Source: an uncultured Clostridia bacterium
Lineage (GTDB): Bacteria; Bacillota; Clostridia; Oscillospirales; Oscillospiraceae
DNA length: 64,000 nucleotides
Assembly: GCA_945875335.1 (NCBI GenBank)
Contig: CAMCKD010000002.1
Span: 56,991-120,990, forward strand
Direction of reading: 5' to 3'
The translations under genes were made by a program, and so were the position numbers. A model generated the notes under the pieces. That model worked only from the letters and a program-made list of their open reading frames with translations. It was not told the DNA's origin and searched no databases. This document shows positions 7,885 through 19,092 of this stretch, piece after piece. The stretch's first letter is position 1. Each line of letters opens with the position of its first letter.

Positions 7885-8772
7885 TTTGACTGCCCTTTTC
7901 GTGGGAAGCTGGGAGATGATGACGCCGGCAAAGACCAGACCGCAGCCCAAAAGCTCCCGGGGCGTCATGGTATTGTGGAGAATCAGCCAGCCGCCAAGGG
8001 CTGCGAATACGGATTCCAGGCTCATGATTAGCGAGGCAGTGGTGGGCTCCAGATTTTTCTGACCCACGATTTGCAGGCTGTAGGCAACGCCCATGGAAAG
8101 AATACCGGCAAAGCCCAGGGGCAGCCAGCAGGCCAGGATATTGCCCATGTCCAGCTCCTCCGTCAGAAGCATCCAGGGCAGGGAGAGAACCGCTACCACC
8201 AGAGCCTGAACGCAGTTGAGCCGAAGCCCGTCCAGATCACTGGCGAATTTATCAATCAGAAGAATCTGCACCGCAAAGGCCAGCGCACAGCCAATCAGCA
8301 GCAAATCTCCCACATTGATTTCCGTCACGCCCATAAAGCTCAGCAAATACAATCCTACCAGGGCCAGCACCACACTGAACACCGCGTTCAGCCCGGGCCT
8401 GCGGTGGACAAAAATTCCCAGCATGGGCACCAGGACGATGTACATGGCTGTGAGGAATCCGGCTTTTCCGGGGTCAGTGTAAATCAGCCCCACCTGCTGC
8501 AGGCTGGCGGCAACGAACAGCGCACTGCCGCAAACGCCTCCGGCAATCCACAGCCGTTTGTTCTTCCACTTTCCCAAGGAATTTTTCACGCCGATTTTGA
8601 AATCAAAAACCAAGGTGAGCAGGAACAGAAAGATCACCGCCAGCATACATCGGATGGCCTGAAAGGTGAATGGGCCAATCAAGTCCATTCCTACGCTTTG
8701 GGCAATGAAGGCGGAGCCCCAGATGATGGTGCCGCAGAGCAGCGCAAGAGAACCTTTTAATTGTTTTTTCAT
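7882..8772 (-). CDS. DMT-superfamily transporter (EamA family)
   Basis: A 296-residue protein with ten predicted helices in two EamA repeats. The first repeat begins KGSLALLCGTIIWGSAFIAQ, the standard EamA opening with the W-G-x-x-F/N pattern; the second begins in the region GDLLLIGCALAFAVQILLIDK. Such carriers export amino acids, metabolites or drugs; the substrate is unknown. ATG 8772 is preferred over the in-frame ATG 8811 because the hydrophobic core then starts directly. The RBS is weak. Confidence 0.88.
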   Translation of the reverse strand: MKKQLKGSLALLCGTIIWGSAFIAQSVGMDLIGPFTFQAIRCMLAVIFLFLLTLVFDFKIGVKNSLGKWKNKRLWIAGGVCGSALFVAASLQQVGLIYTDPGKAGFLTAMYIVLVPMLGIFVHRRPGLNAVFSVVLALVGLYLLSFMGVTEINVGDLLLIGCALAFAVQILLIDKFASDLDGLRLNCVQALVVAVLSLPWMLLTEELDMGNILACWLPLGFAGILSMGVAYSLQIVGQKNLEPTTASLIMSLESVFAALGGWLILHNTMTPRELLGCGLVFAGVIISQLPTKRAVK

Positions 8773-8831
8773 AAAAATCACCGAGTCGTAATTTATCACA
8801 TCCCGGAGCATTTTGCAAGAGGTTCCTGCAT

Positions 8832-8860
8832 TTGCTTTTTGCCAGAGGCTGTGCTATGAT
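8832..8860 (+). promoter_or_regulatory. Promoter of the 8888 small gene
   Basis: TTGCTT (8832-8837), a 17-base spacer and TATGAT (8855-8860). Confidence 0.6.
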
Positions 8861-8887
8861 AGGAAAAAAAGAAAAAGGGGATTTGAA

Positions 8888-9154
8888 ATGGAAAAGCTTT
8901 TTATTCCCACCCTCCATACCTTTGCGATGAATAACATTTTTACAGGCTCTTTGGGACTCTTTCGATTCCGGGCAGCGCCGGAAATCGTCATGGCCACGCC
9001 CAAAGAGGTGGACTATGAAAAAAGCAGCATTCACGCAGAATACTGGCACGGCCTCTATTGTTATGAAAAAAGCACCATGGAAGGGGAGAGGTCCTTCCCT
9101 CTTTCCGCAGAAGGGCGGGAAGAAATGATTGCCTGGCTGGAATCGCACATATAG
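8888..9154 (+). CDS. Small conserved hypothetical protein (88 aa)
   Basis: ATG 8888 has AAGGGG upstream and its own promoter. The protein begins MEKLFIPTLHTFAMNN and contains the aromatic block SIHAEYWHGLYCYEKS and the C-terminal REEMIAWLESHI. It is soluble, with no known motif, and resembles small clostridial proteins of unknown function. It is followed directly by the alaS promoter region. Confidence 0.6.
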   Translation: MEKLFIPTLHTFAMNNIFTGSLGLFRFRAAPEIVMATPKEVDYEKSSIHAEYWHGLYCYEKSTMEGERSFPLSAEGREEMIAWLESHI

Positions 9155-9229
9155 TACGAGATTCTGTCAAAACAGGTTAGTAGAGCAGGATTGTCCGCTG
9201 CCAGGGCGGATTTTGTCCTGAGAAAGGTG

Positions 9230-9257
9230 TTGACTTTTTCCCTTTTTGTGGTAAAAT
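9230..9257 (+). promoter_or_regulatory. alaS promoter
   Basis: TTGACT (9230-9235), a 16-base spacer and TAAAAT (9252-9257), immediately upstream of the T-box leader. Confidence 0.75.
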
Positions 9258-9263
9258 AGCGGA

Positions 9264-9492
9264 GATATGCAAAGACCATGCGGAAACCAAGCAAAACAGC
9301 ACCATTCAGCGAAAAGGGGACAGTGGAAGCCCTTTTATGGCAGCGGTTTGCAAGCCATTTCCTGCGTTGCCCGGGATGACCGGGACGGGCGCTCCCGTTA
9401 CAGAGCAGCTGAGATATTCTGTTTTTCAGAATAATTAGGGTGGTACCGCGAGTTTTCCTCGCCCCTATGTTTGGGGGCGAGGTTTATTTTTT
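9264..9492 (+). ncRNA. T-box leader controlling alaS
   Basis: The diagnostic T-box AGGGTGGTACCGCG is at 9437-9450. It is followed by a terminator hairpin CCTCGCCCC / GGGGCGAGG (9457-9482) with a T-rich tail; the T-box strand forms the competing antiterminator. Upstream there is a long structured Stem I region and a GACGGGCGCTCCCGTT stem III. Position in front of alaS implies that it senses uncharged tRNA-Ala and allows read-through on alanine starvation. The specifier codon was not assigned by eye. Confidence 0.92.
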
Positions 9493-9526
9493 GCATTTAC
9501 ATTTTCTTTTTTTGGAGGTTAAACCA

Positions 9527-12163
<2,637 letters not shown>

Positions 12164-12173
12164 TTACGATCCA

Positions 12174-12206
12174 AATGGCGCAGCTGTCCTGGCTGCGCCA
12201 TTTTTG
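12174..12206 (+). terminator. alaS terminator
   Basis: Arms AATGGCGCAGC / GCTGCGCCATT followed by TTTT. Confidence 0.85.
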
Positions 12207-12241
12207 AAAAAGAGAATCAATCGGGAGGGGAGGAAACGGAA

Positions 12242-14479
12242 ATGAGAAAGCTGCTCTGGTTCACCCTGGGCTTTGCGGCAGGCTGCGGGTTATGTGTCGG
12301 TGTGTTCTGGCAGCATAGTCTGGTTCCGGCGTTTGTTTATGCGCTGATATCCGCTTCGATTTGTCTTGCTCTGAAATCAAAAAACGACTTATTCCGCATT
12401 CCTGCCCTTCTGTTTTCGGGCCTTACCCTTTCCCTATGTTGGTTTGCTCTGTTTCGTGGATTTTATCTGTCCCCGGTTCAGCATCTGGACGGACAGACAA
12501 TTCGATTGCGCGTTACCGCCACGGATTACAGCGAGAAAACAGACTACGGCTTTTCACTGGAGGGCATTGCGGTATTGGAGGGAAAGCCCTACAAAATCCG
12601 GGTGTTTCAGAAGGATGATCAACCGTTTGCCCCTGGGGAAGTGCTGGAAAGTGTCTTCCGAATTCGGCTGACTACCCCGGAGGGCCAGAAGGATTCCTCT
12701 TATTATCAGGGAAACGGCGTATTTCTGCTTGCGACCCAGAAAGGGGAAACGGTTCGTTGGCTTTCGGATAAAAGTGGGTTTTGGTTCTTTCCTGCCAAGG
12801 CTGCAAGAACAGCTCGGGAGCGAATAGAAGTCTTTTTCCAGGAGGACACGGCGCCCTTTGCCAAGGCACTGCTGCTGGGCGATACCTCCGATTTGACTTA
12901 CCGCGTGGACACTGCCCTGAAAATCAGCGGTATCCGACATCTGGTTGCCGTGTCCGGGCTCCATGTGTCTATCTTGTTCGGCCTGGTTTTCCTGATTTTT
13001 CGCACCCAGCGGTGGTTGACGTTTCTCATCAGTGTGCCGGTGCTGCTGTTTTTTGCAGCGGTTACTGGCTTCTCACCCTCGGTGACCAGAGCCTGTCTGA
13101 TGTGTGGGCTCATGGCCTTTGGCAGGGCGGTCAACGATGAATATGACAGCCTGACCAGCCTTTCCTTTGCCAGCCTGACGATGCTTATTCTGAATCCTTT
13201 TGTGCTGTTCTCGGTCAGCTTCCAGCTTTCGGTGACCAGCGTGATGGGCATTCTGCTGTTTTCCTCTCCCATCTATCATCGGTTGACCGCTTCTTTCCCA
13301 AAAGAAAAAATGCGGGGGATTGGAGGAGTGATTCGGAATTGGTTCGCTGGCTCGGTTTCTGTTTCTGTCAGTGCACAGCTGTTTTCCATTCCTCTGAGTG
13401 CTTATTACTTTGGTACGATTAGCCTGGTTGGTGTGCTGGCCAATCTGCTGACAATATGGCTTGTGGGTCCGCTGTTCTGCGGTATTGCGGCGGTCAGTGT
13501 CCTGGGTGGGGCGCTCCCACTTCTTTGCCGCTGGCTGGGATGGCTGCTTGGATGGCCCATTCGGTTTGTGCTGCTGGTTGCGCAAGGGTTGGCTGAAATT
13601 CCCTTTGCTGCGGTATATACTGAGAGCATCTTTATTGTACTGTGGCTGGTATTTTCCTATCTGCTGTTTGCACTTTTTATGCTCTCTGGAAGAAAGCGGG
13701 GACGATACTACTTTGCTGCCAGTGCTGCCGCTCTGATGATCTCCATCCTGCTTTCCGTTCTCCTTCCCAAACAGGATACACTGCGGCTGCATGTTCTGGA
13801 TGTGGGTGAGGGGCAGTCGATTCTATTGCAGGCGGGTAAGCAGAATTATCTCATTGACTGCGGTGGCAACTCCGACACGAAAACCGCGGATAAGGTGGCC
13901 CATACACTGCTGAGTCAGGGTGTTTTCCGCCTGGATGGAGTGGTACTGACTCATTACGACCAGGATCATACCAACGGTCTTGAAAATCTGCTGACCAGAA
14001 TTCAGGTGTCAGATTTCTATTTTCCATCTCAGGAAGAAAATAAACTGCTCTGCCGCATGACCGATCATTCCATTACTCTGATCGACCATGACACGGAAAT
14101 CCCCTTTGGAACCGGGAGATTGATTCTTTTGGAGCCGGGAAATGGGAAATCAGACAATGAAAACTCGATGTGTGTCTTGTTTGAATCGGAAGAGTGTGTT
14201 ATACTGATAACCGGAGACCGCAGCCGCACCGGGGAGCGGGATTTGATTGAGAAATATGATTTGCCTCAGGCGGATATCTTGATTGCGGGGCATCATGGCT
14301 CCAAAAACTCAACCTCCCGGGAGCTGCTTCAAGCGGTTCGGCCAGAGATTGTCATTATCTCTGCCGGGAAAAACAACATCTATGGCCATCCCGCCCGGGA
14401 GGTGTTGGAGCGGCTTGCGGAATTTAACTGTACCGTATACCGAACCGATCAGCAAGGCTCGGTCTTGGTCAGGAGGTAA
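12242..14479 (+). CDS. comEC: DNA internalization-related competence protein ComEC/Rec2
   Basis: A 745-residue membrane channel for single-stranded DNA uptake. The N-terminal part has two or three helices and a soluble OB-like DUF4131 region (residues about 80-160). The central competence domain contains ISGIRHLVAVSGLHVSILFGL and TGFSPSVTRACLMCGLM. The C-terminal metallo-beta-lactamase-like domain has LTHYDQDHTNGLENLL and IAGHHGSKNS. GGGAGG precedes ATG 12242. Holding comEC next to holA is typical of Firmicutes. No other com genes are in the window, so active competence is not implied. Confidence 0.95.
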   Translation: MRKLLWFTLGFAAGCGLCVGVFWQHSLVPAFVYALISASICLALKSKNDLFRIPALLFSGLTLSLCWFALFRGFYLSPVQHLDGQTIRLRVTATDYSEKTDYGFSLEGIAVLEGKPYKIRVFQKDDQPFAPGEVLESVFRIRLTTPEGQKDSSYYQGNGVFLLATQKGETVRWLSDKSGFWFFPAKAARTARERIEVFFQEDTAPFAKALLLGDTSDLTYRVDTALKISGIRHLVAVSGLHVSILFGLVFLIFRTQRWLTFLISVPVLLFFAAVTGFSPSVTRACLMCGLMAFGRAVNDEYDSLTSLSFASLTMLILNPFVLFSVSFQLSVTSVMGILLFSSPIYHRLTASFPKEKMRGIGGVIRNWFAGSVSVSVSAQLFSIPLSAYYFGTISLVGVLANLLTIWLVGPLFCGIAAVSVLGGALPLLCRWLGWLLGWPIRFVLLVAQGLAEIPFAAVYTESIFIVLWLVFSYLLFALFMLSGRKRGRYYFAASAAALMISILLSVLLPKQDTLRLHVLDVGEGQSILLQAGKQNYLIDCGGNSDTKTADKVAHTLLSQGVFRLDGVVLTHYDQDHTNGLENLLTRIQVSDFYFPSQEENKLLCRMTDHSITLIDHDTEIPFGTGRLILLEPGNGKSDNENSMCVLFESEECVILITGDRSRTGERDLIEKYDLPQADILIAGHHGSKNSTSRELLQAVRPEIVIISAGKNNIYGHPAREVLERLAEFNCTVYRTDQQGSVLVRR

Positions 14480-14481
14480 AC

Positions 14482-15528
14482 ATGGCAAAGAAACCCCTTT
14501 CAGATGGAGCCTTTCAGATTCTGAAGGCTGCCGTCCGAAGCAAAAATCTGGATCGACTCTATTTTTTCTATGGAGAAGAGACCTTTTTGATGTCCTATTA
14601 TTTGGAGACCATCAAAAAGCAGCTCCTGGATCCGCTGACAGAGTCCTTTAACCATCACCGCTTTACCAGCGAAAATTTTGATTTGGCAGCATTTATGGAA
14701 GCAGTGGAAAATCTGCCCATGATGGCGGAGCACACCCTGGTGCAGGTGGATGACGTTGATCTTTTCAAGCTGAATGAATCCGAGCGGGAAAAGGTTGCGG
14801 CAGTTTTTAAGGACATTCCCGACTACTGCACGGTCATTTTCACCTACCTCACCGTTGCCTGGAAGCCGGATAAACGGCTGAAAAAGCTCTGGGAGGCAGT
14901 GGAATCCAATGGTCTGGCGGTAGAATTCTGCAAGCAAGACCAAAAAGAGCTGATCCCCTGGATTTCCAGGCATTTCGCATCTCAGAAGAAACGAATTTCC
15001 AATGAGCTCTGCGCCTATCTCATTGACATTACCGGCGGCACCATGACCGCACTCAGCGGAGAGATTCAAAAAATCTGCGCTTATTCCGGCGCGGAGGAAA
15101 TCAAAAAGTCCGACATTGACGCGGTTACCGAGCCGGTGCTGGATGCGGTGGTGTTCCAAATGACCGACCGAATCAGCGAGGGCTCCTATGACAAGGCTTT
15201 TCAGTGCTTGCAGCAGCTTCTGAAAATGCAGCAGGAGCCTCTGGCTATTTTGGGCGCTCTGGGCAGTCATTTTCGCCGTCTGCTGGCGGCAAAATGCTTA
15301 CAGGAGCAGGGCAGAAATTCCTATGATTTGCAGAAGCTCTGCGGCATTCCCGACTATCCTGCCAAAAAGACGATGGAATCATCCAGACGGATGGAAAAGG
15401 CCTTCTGCGGTCGGGCGGTTGAGATGATCCTGGAGACAGATTATAAAATGAAAACCTCTTATGATGACAACCAGCGGCTTTTGGAGCTGCTGGTGCTGCA
15501 ATTGGCAGCGGAGGCCAGGCATGGTTAA
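14482..15528 (+). CDS. holA: DNA polymerase III subunit delta
   Basis: A 348-residue clamp-loader delta subunit that opens the beta sliding clamp. The start follows comEC by two bases with AGGAGG. The sequence contains LYFFYGEETFLMSYYLETIKK, the usual degenerate nucleotide-binding-like opening of HolA, then FTYLTVAWKPDKRLKKLWEAV and LIDITGGTMTALSGEIQKI of the lid domain, and the C-terminal helical collar with LRRLLAAKCL-type residues. Its end overlaps rnmV by eight bases. Confidence 0.93.
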   Translation: MAKKPLSDGAFQILKAAVRSKNLDRLYFFYGEETFLMSYYLETIKKQLLDPLTESFNHHRFTSENFDLAAFMEAVENLPMMAEHTLVQVDDVDLFKLNESEREKVAAVFKDIPDYCTVIFTYLTVAWKPDKRLKKLWEAVESNGLAVEFCKQDQKELIPWISRHFASQKKRISNELCAYLIDITGGTMTALSGEIQKICAYSGAEEIKKSDIDAVTEPVLDAVVFQMTDRISEGSYDKAFQCLQQLLKMQQEPLAILGALGSHFRRLLAAKCLQEQGRNSYDLQKLCGIPDYPAKKTMESSRRMEKAFCGRAVEMILETDYKMKTSYDDNQRLLELLVLQLAAEARHG

Positions 15529-16120
15529 AATTCGGGAGGCCATTGTGGTAGAGGGGCGCTACGACAGAAATACCCTGAGCCAGATTGTGGATGCCCCCAT
15601 CTTTGAAACGAGGGGATTCGGCATCTTTCGGGACAAGGAGCAGATGGCGCTGCTGCGAGCTGTTGCCGTGAAGCGAGGCCTGATTGTGTTCACGGATTCC
15701 GACGGCGCCGGCTTTGTCATCCGCAATCACCTCAAAAGCGCTATCCCCAATCGTTATCTGAAACACGCCTATATTCCCGATATTCCAGGCAAGGAGAAGC
15801 GGAAGGCTGCCCCTGGGAAGGAAGGGAAGCTAGGCGTTGAGGGAATGACCAGGGATGTGATCCTGGCTGCGTTGAAAGCCTCCGGCGCCACCTTTGAGGA
15901 AGGGAAAGAAATGACAGCCGGGGGAATTACCAAGCAAGATTTGTGCTCCCTGGGGCTTTCCGGCGGGGCGGACAGCAGCCGGAAGCGGCTTGCGCTGCAA
16001 AAAAAGCTGAATCTGCCGGAGTATCTGAGCGCCAACGCACTATTGCAGGTACTGAATTTATTGTATACAATGGACGAGCTTTCCGATTTGGTGAAAGCTT
16101 TGGAGAGAGACAATGGTTGA
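15521..16120 (+). CDS. rnmV: Ribonuclease M5
   Basis: A 199-residue Toprim-domain nuclease that matures 5S rRNA precursors, together with ribosomal protein L18 in Bacillus. The Toprim Glu motif is IVVEGRYD and the Asp motif is IVFTDSDGAGF, followed by YIPDIPGKEKRK and the C-terminal DUF4093 region. ATG 15521 lies inside the end of holA, and the gene ends inside the start of the ABC-F gene, so the genes are translationally coupled. Confidence 0.92.
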   Translation: MVKIREAIVVEGRYDRNTLSQIVDAPIFETRGFGIFRDKEQMALLRAVAVKRGLIVFTDSDGAGFVIRNHLKSAIPNRYLKHAYIPDIPGKEKRKAAPGKEGKLGVEGMTRDVILAALKASGATFEEGKEMTAGGITKQDLCSLGLSGGADSSRKRLALQKKLNLPEYLSANALLQVLNLLYTMDELSDLVKALERDNG

Positions 16121-17978
16121 TATATCTGTAAACAATTTGACAAAGTTCTTTGTGATTGGAGAGAACCTGCTGCAGGGCCTTTCCTTTGATATTCAGGAGG
16201 GGGAGTGCGTTGCAATTCTCGGTCGGAATGGCTGCGGAAAAACCACGCTGTTTCGGATCCTCACCAAAGAACTGGACTATGACGAGGGAGAGGTATACGT
16301 CAATCCCAACAAGCGCTTGGGATTGATCTCCCAGATTCCTGTCTTCCCGGAGGGATACACCGTGGAGGACGTACTCCGCTCTGCCTACGCGGGACTCATG
16401 AAGATTCAGAAGGACATGATTGCCTTGGAACAGAGCATGCAGTCCGGCGCCACAGCGGAGCAGCTGCGGCAGTACGATGCGCTGTCCAACCGCTTCCAGG
16501 CCGGAGGCGGCTACGAGATGGATGTGGAGGTGGATAAAATCTGCAACGGCCTGGGCATCACCCAGGAGCAACGCACGCAGGAGTTTGCCAGCCTTTCCGG
16601 CGGAGAAAAAACCAGGGTGAATCTGGCGAGATTGCTGTTGGAAAAGACGGATATTTTGCTGCTGGACGAACCTACCAACCATCTGGACCTCAACAGCGTG
16701 GAATGGTTGGAGCAGTATATCAATTCCTTCAAGGGAACGGTACTGGCCATCTCCCATGACCGCTATTTTATCGACCAGGTGGCCGACCGGGTGATTGAGA
16801 TCGTGGACGGGCATGCGGAATTCTATTCCGGCAACTACTCCTTCTATATGGATGAAAAGCAAGCTCGTTTTGATTTGCAGATGAAGCAGTATGAGCAGGA
16901 GCAGGCCAAGCTGAAGCAGCTGGGCTTCACCGTGGAGCGGATGAAGGGCTGGGGCATCAACAACCGCACCCTTTATCGCCGGGCCATGTCCATCCAGCAT
17001 CGGATGGAGCGGATTCGGAAAACCGAAAAGCCTAAAGTAGAAAGAACCATGAAAGCCTCCTTTGGGGAGAAGGATTTTTCCGGCGATGTGGTCTTCAAAA
17101 TGAAGAATGTCTCCAAAGGGTTTGGCGACAGAACGCTGTTCTCCGATGTCAATCTGAGCGTGGAGGCAGGAGAACGGATTGCCTTATTGGGTGACAACGG
17201 AACAGGAAAATCCACCTTCATCAAGTGCCTTTTGGGGGAGGAGGACTGCGCCGGAAAAATCCAGTTTGGCCCTACGGTAAAGTGGGGATATCTTCCCCAG
17301 ATCATCCATTTTGAGCACCCCGAGCGCAGCCTGTACGACACCATGCTGTATGAAAAGAACTGTACGCCTCAGACCGCACGGGACCGCCTGGGGGCTTTTA
17401 TGTTCCAGGGGGAGGATGTGTTCAAAAGTGTAGCAAATCTTTCTGGCGGCGAGCAGTCCCGTCTGCGGCTGTGCATGCTGATGGATGAGAAAATCAACCT
17501 GCTGATTCTGGACGAGCCCACCAACCATTTGGACATTGCTTCCCGGGAGTGGGTGGAGGCAGCCATTGAGGAATTCGAGGGTGTCCTGCTCTTTGTGTCC
17601 CATGACCGATATTTCATTGAGAAATTTGCGGAGCGGATTTGGCTTCTGGAGGACGGAACCATCCGGGATTTCCGCTGCGGTTATCAGAAATACCGTTCCA
17701 TTTTAGAGCATGAGGAGGCTGCCAAGCCTGCTTTGAAACAGCCTCCCAAAGAGAAAAAGGAGAAGCCCAAGGGCGGCACCAAGGATTCCGAGAAGCTGAT
17801 TCGCCGCCTGGAGCGAGAGATTGAAAAGCAGGAGGCAGCCATCGCCGCATTGGACGAAAGAATAGAAGCCGCCGCCGCCGACTATCAGGAGCTGACCCGG
17901 CTGCTGCAGGAAAAGGAAGCTGCCGAGGAGTTGCTGATGGAGCTGATGGAGCAGTGGGAGCAGGCGCAAACAGAATGA
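16113..17978 (+). CDS. ABC-F family ATPase (ribosome-associated)
   Basis: A 621-residue protein with two ABC modules and no membrane domain. Walker A motifs are LGRNGCGKTT (about residue 37) and LGDNGTGKST (about residue 360). Signatures are LSGGEKTRVNLARLL and LSGGEQSRLRLCML. Walker B motifs are ILLLDEPTNHLD and LLILDEPTNHLD. A charged inter-ABC linker (residues about 235-300) contains a tRNA-interacting-arm-like helix pair, and a Lys/Glu-rich coiled coil closes the C-terminus (about 540-620). ABC-F proteins act on stalled ribosomes; some give antibiotic protection, but this cannot be told from sequence. Confidence 0.93.
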   Translation: MVDISVNNLTKFFVIGENLLQGLSFDIQEGECVAILGRNGCGKTTLFRILTKELDYDEGEVYVNPNKRLGLISQIPVFPEGYTVEDVLRSAYAGLMKIQKDMIALEQSMQSGATAEQLRQYDALSNRFQAGGGYEMDVEVDKICNGLGITQEQRTQEFASLSGGEKTRVNLARLLLEKTDILLLDEPTNHLDLNSVEWLEQYINSFKGTVLAISHDRYFIDQVADRVIEIVDGHAEFYSGNYSFYMDEKQARFDLQMKQYEQEQAKLKQLGFTVERMKGWGINNRTLYRRAMSIQHRMERIRKTEKPKVERTMKASFGEKDFSGDVVFKMKNVSKGFGDRTLFSDVNLSVEAGERIALLGDNGTGKSTFIKCLLGEEDCAGKIQFGPTVKWGYLPQIIHFEHPERSLYDTMLYEKNCTPQTARDRLGAFMFQGEDVFKSVANLSGGEQSRLRLCMLMDEKINLLILDEPTNHLDIASREWVEAAIEEFEGVLLFVSHDRYFIEKFAERIWLLEDGTIRDFRCGYQKYRSILEHEEAAKPALKQPPKEKKEKPKGGTKDSEKLIRRLEREIEKQEAAIAALDERIEAAAADYQELTRLLQEKEAAEELLMELMEQWEQAQTE

Positions 17979-17997
17979 TTTTTTCTTGGATATTTCG

Positions 17998-18026
17998 TTG
18001 ACACTTTTCAGCAAACAGCATATAAT
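17998..18026 (+). promoter_or_regulatory. Consensus sigma-A promoter of mrp
   Basis: Perfect TTGACA (17998-18003) and perfect TATAAT (18021-18026) with a 17-base spacer, about 35 bp upstream of the Mrp start codon. This is one of the strongest promoters in the window. Confidence 0.9.
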
Positions 18027-18061
18027 AGGAGAACAATATAGAGAAGGAGCGTTTTTAACTA

Positions 18062-18886
18062 ATGAGTTCTTGCAACGGAAATTGTTCCAGCTGTGGGTCA
18101 GATTGCTCTGACCGCAAGGCGGAGAGCCTGCTGGCAACTCTTAATCCCAAGTCCACCGTGAAAAAGGTGATTGCGGTGGTGTCCGGCAAAGGCGGCGTGG
18201 GCAAGTCCACCGTCACCTCCATGCTGGCGGTTGCCATGGCGAGAGAAGGCAAGCGGGTTGGCATTCTGGATGCCGACATCACCGGCCCCTCCGCTCCAAC
18301 CGCCTTTGGCGTGACGGAATGCCAGGGTGCAGATGACGACGGCCTGTATCCCGCTTTGACCCGTACCGGCATCCAGGTCATGTCCATCAATCTGCTGCTG
18401 GATAATCCTGCCGACCCTGTGGTATGGCGCGGCCCGGTGATTGCCGGAGCAGTGAAGCAGTTCTGGACGGATGTGATCTGGGAGGATGTGGACTATCTCT
18501 TCGTGGATATGCCTCCCGGAACCGGCGACGTGCCCCTGACTGTGTTCCAGAGTCTGCCCGTCAACGGCATCATCATCGTCACCAGTCCCCAGGATCTGGT
18601 GTCCATGATTGTGAGCAAAGCGGTGAAGATGGCAGACATGATGCATGTTCCTGTCCTGGGCTTTGTGGAAAACTATTCTTATCTGCAATGCCCGGACTGC
18701 GGCAAGAAGATCAATGTGTTTGGCAAGAGCCATCTGGATGCCATTGCCCAGGAGCACGGCCTTCCTATCCTGGCCCGGCTGCCCATTGATCCCAAGGTCG
18801 CTGAGGCCTACGACAACGGCCAGATGGAGACCGTGAATACCGATGCTTTGGCAGAGGCAATCGAGGCTGTGAAGTCCGCTGAATAA
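18062..18886 (+). CDS. Mrp/NBP35-family Fe-S cluster carrier ATPase
   Basis: A 274-residue P-loop protein that binds and delivers Fe-S clusters. A cysteine-rich N-terminus (MSSCNGNCSSCGSDCSD) is typical of the NBP35 branch. The deviant Walker A is VVSGKGGVGKST, followed by ILDADITGPSAP and DYLFVDMPPGTGD, and the bridging cluster motif is QCPDCGKK. AAGGAG lies upstream with rather long spacing. It is monocistronic, with its own promoter and terminator. Confidence 0.93.
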   Translation: MSSCNGNCSSCGSDCSDRKAESLLATLNPKSTVKKVIAVVSGKGGVGKSTVTSMLAVAMAREGKRVGILDADITGPSAPTAFGVTECQGADDDGLYPALTRTGIQVMSINLLLDNPADPVVWRGPVIAGAVKQFWTDVIWEDVDYLFVDMPPGTGDVPLTVFQSLPVNGIIIVTSPQDLVSMIVSKAVKMADMMHVPVLGFVENYSYLQCPDCGKKINVFGKSHLDAIAQEHGLPILARLPIDPKVAEAYDNGQMETVNTDALAEAIEAVKSAE

Positions 18887-18893
18887 CGAAGAA

Positions 18894-18928
18894 CTGGGTT
18901 TCTCAAATCACGAGAAACCCAGCTTTTC
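18894..18928 (+). terminator. mrp terminator
   Basis: Perfect 11-nt arms CTGGGTTTCTC / GAGAAACCCAG followed by CTTTTC. Confidence 0.85.
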
Positions 18929-18931
18929 TAT

Positions 18932-19092
18932 GGAAACCCTGATAAAATCGGCAAGAGCTGACGGTGAGGAATTTTGGCTCAGCCGAAAGTACTGAAATTT
19001 AGGGAATACTTTGTGTATTTCCAAATTTCAGTACTGCACGGATGAGGCAAAAGGCCCACCGCTCAGCCGCAGACGATTTTATCAGGGGTTCC
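18932..19092. repeat. 161-bp imperfect-palindrome repeat, copy A
   Basis: Outer arms at 18932-18950 and 19074-19092 are inverted copies with one mismatch. An intermediate helix pairs 18958-18969 with 19055-19066, and a long inner hairpin spans 18988-19035. A second, diverged copy of exactly the same length is at 37643-37803. The element begins immediately next to the stop codon (19093-19095) of the minus-strand membrane gene and fills the space to the mrp terminator. No open reading frame is present. It could be a REP/MITE-like element or a structured 3' UTR. Confidence 0.85.
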
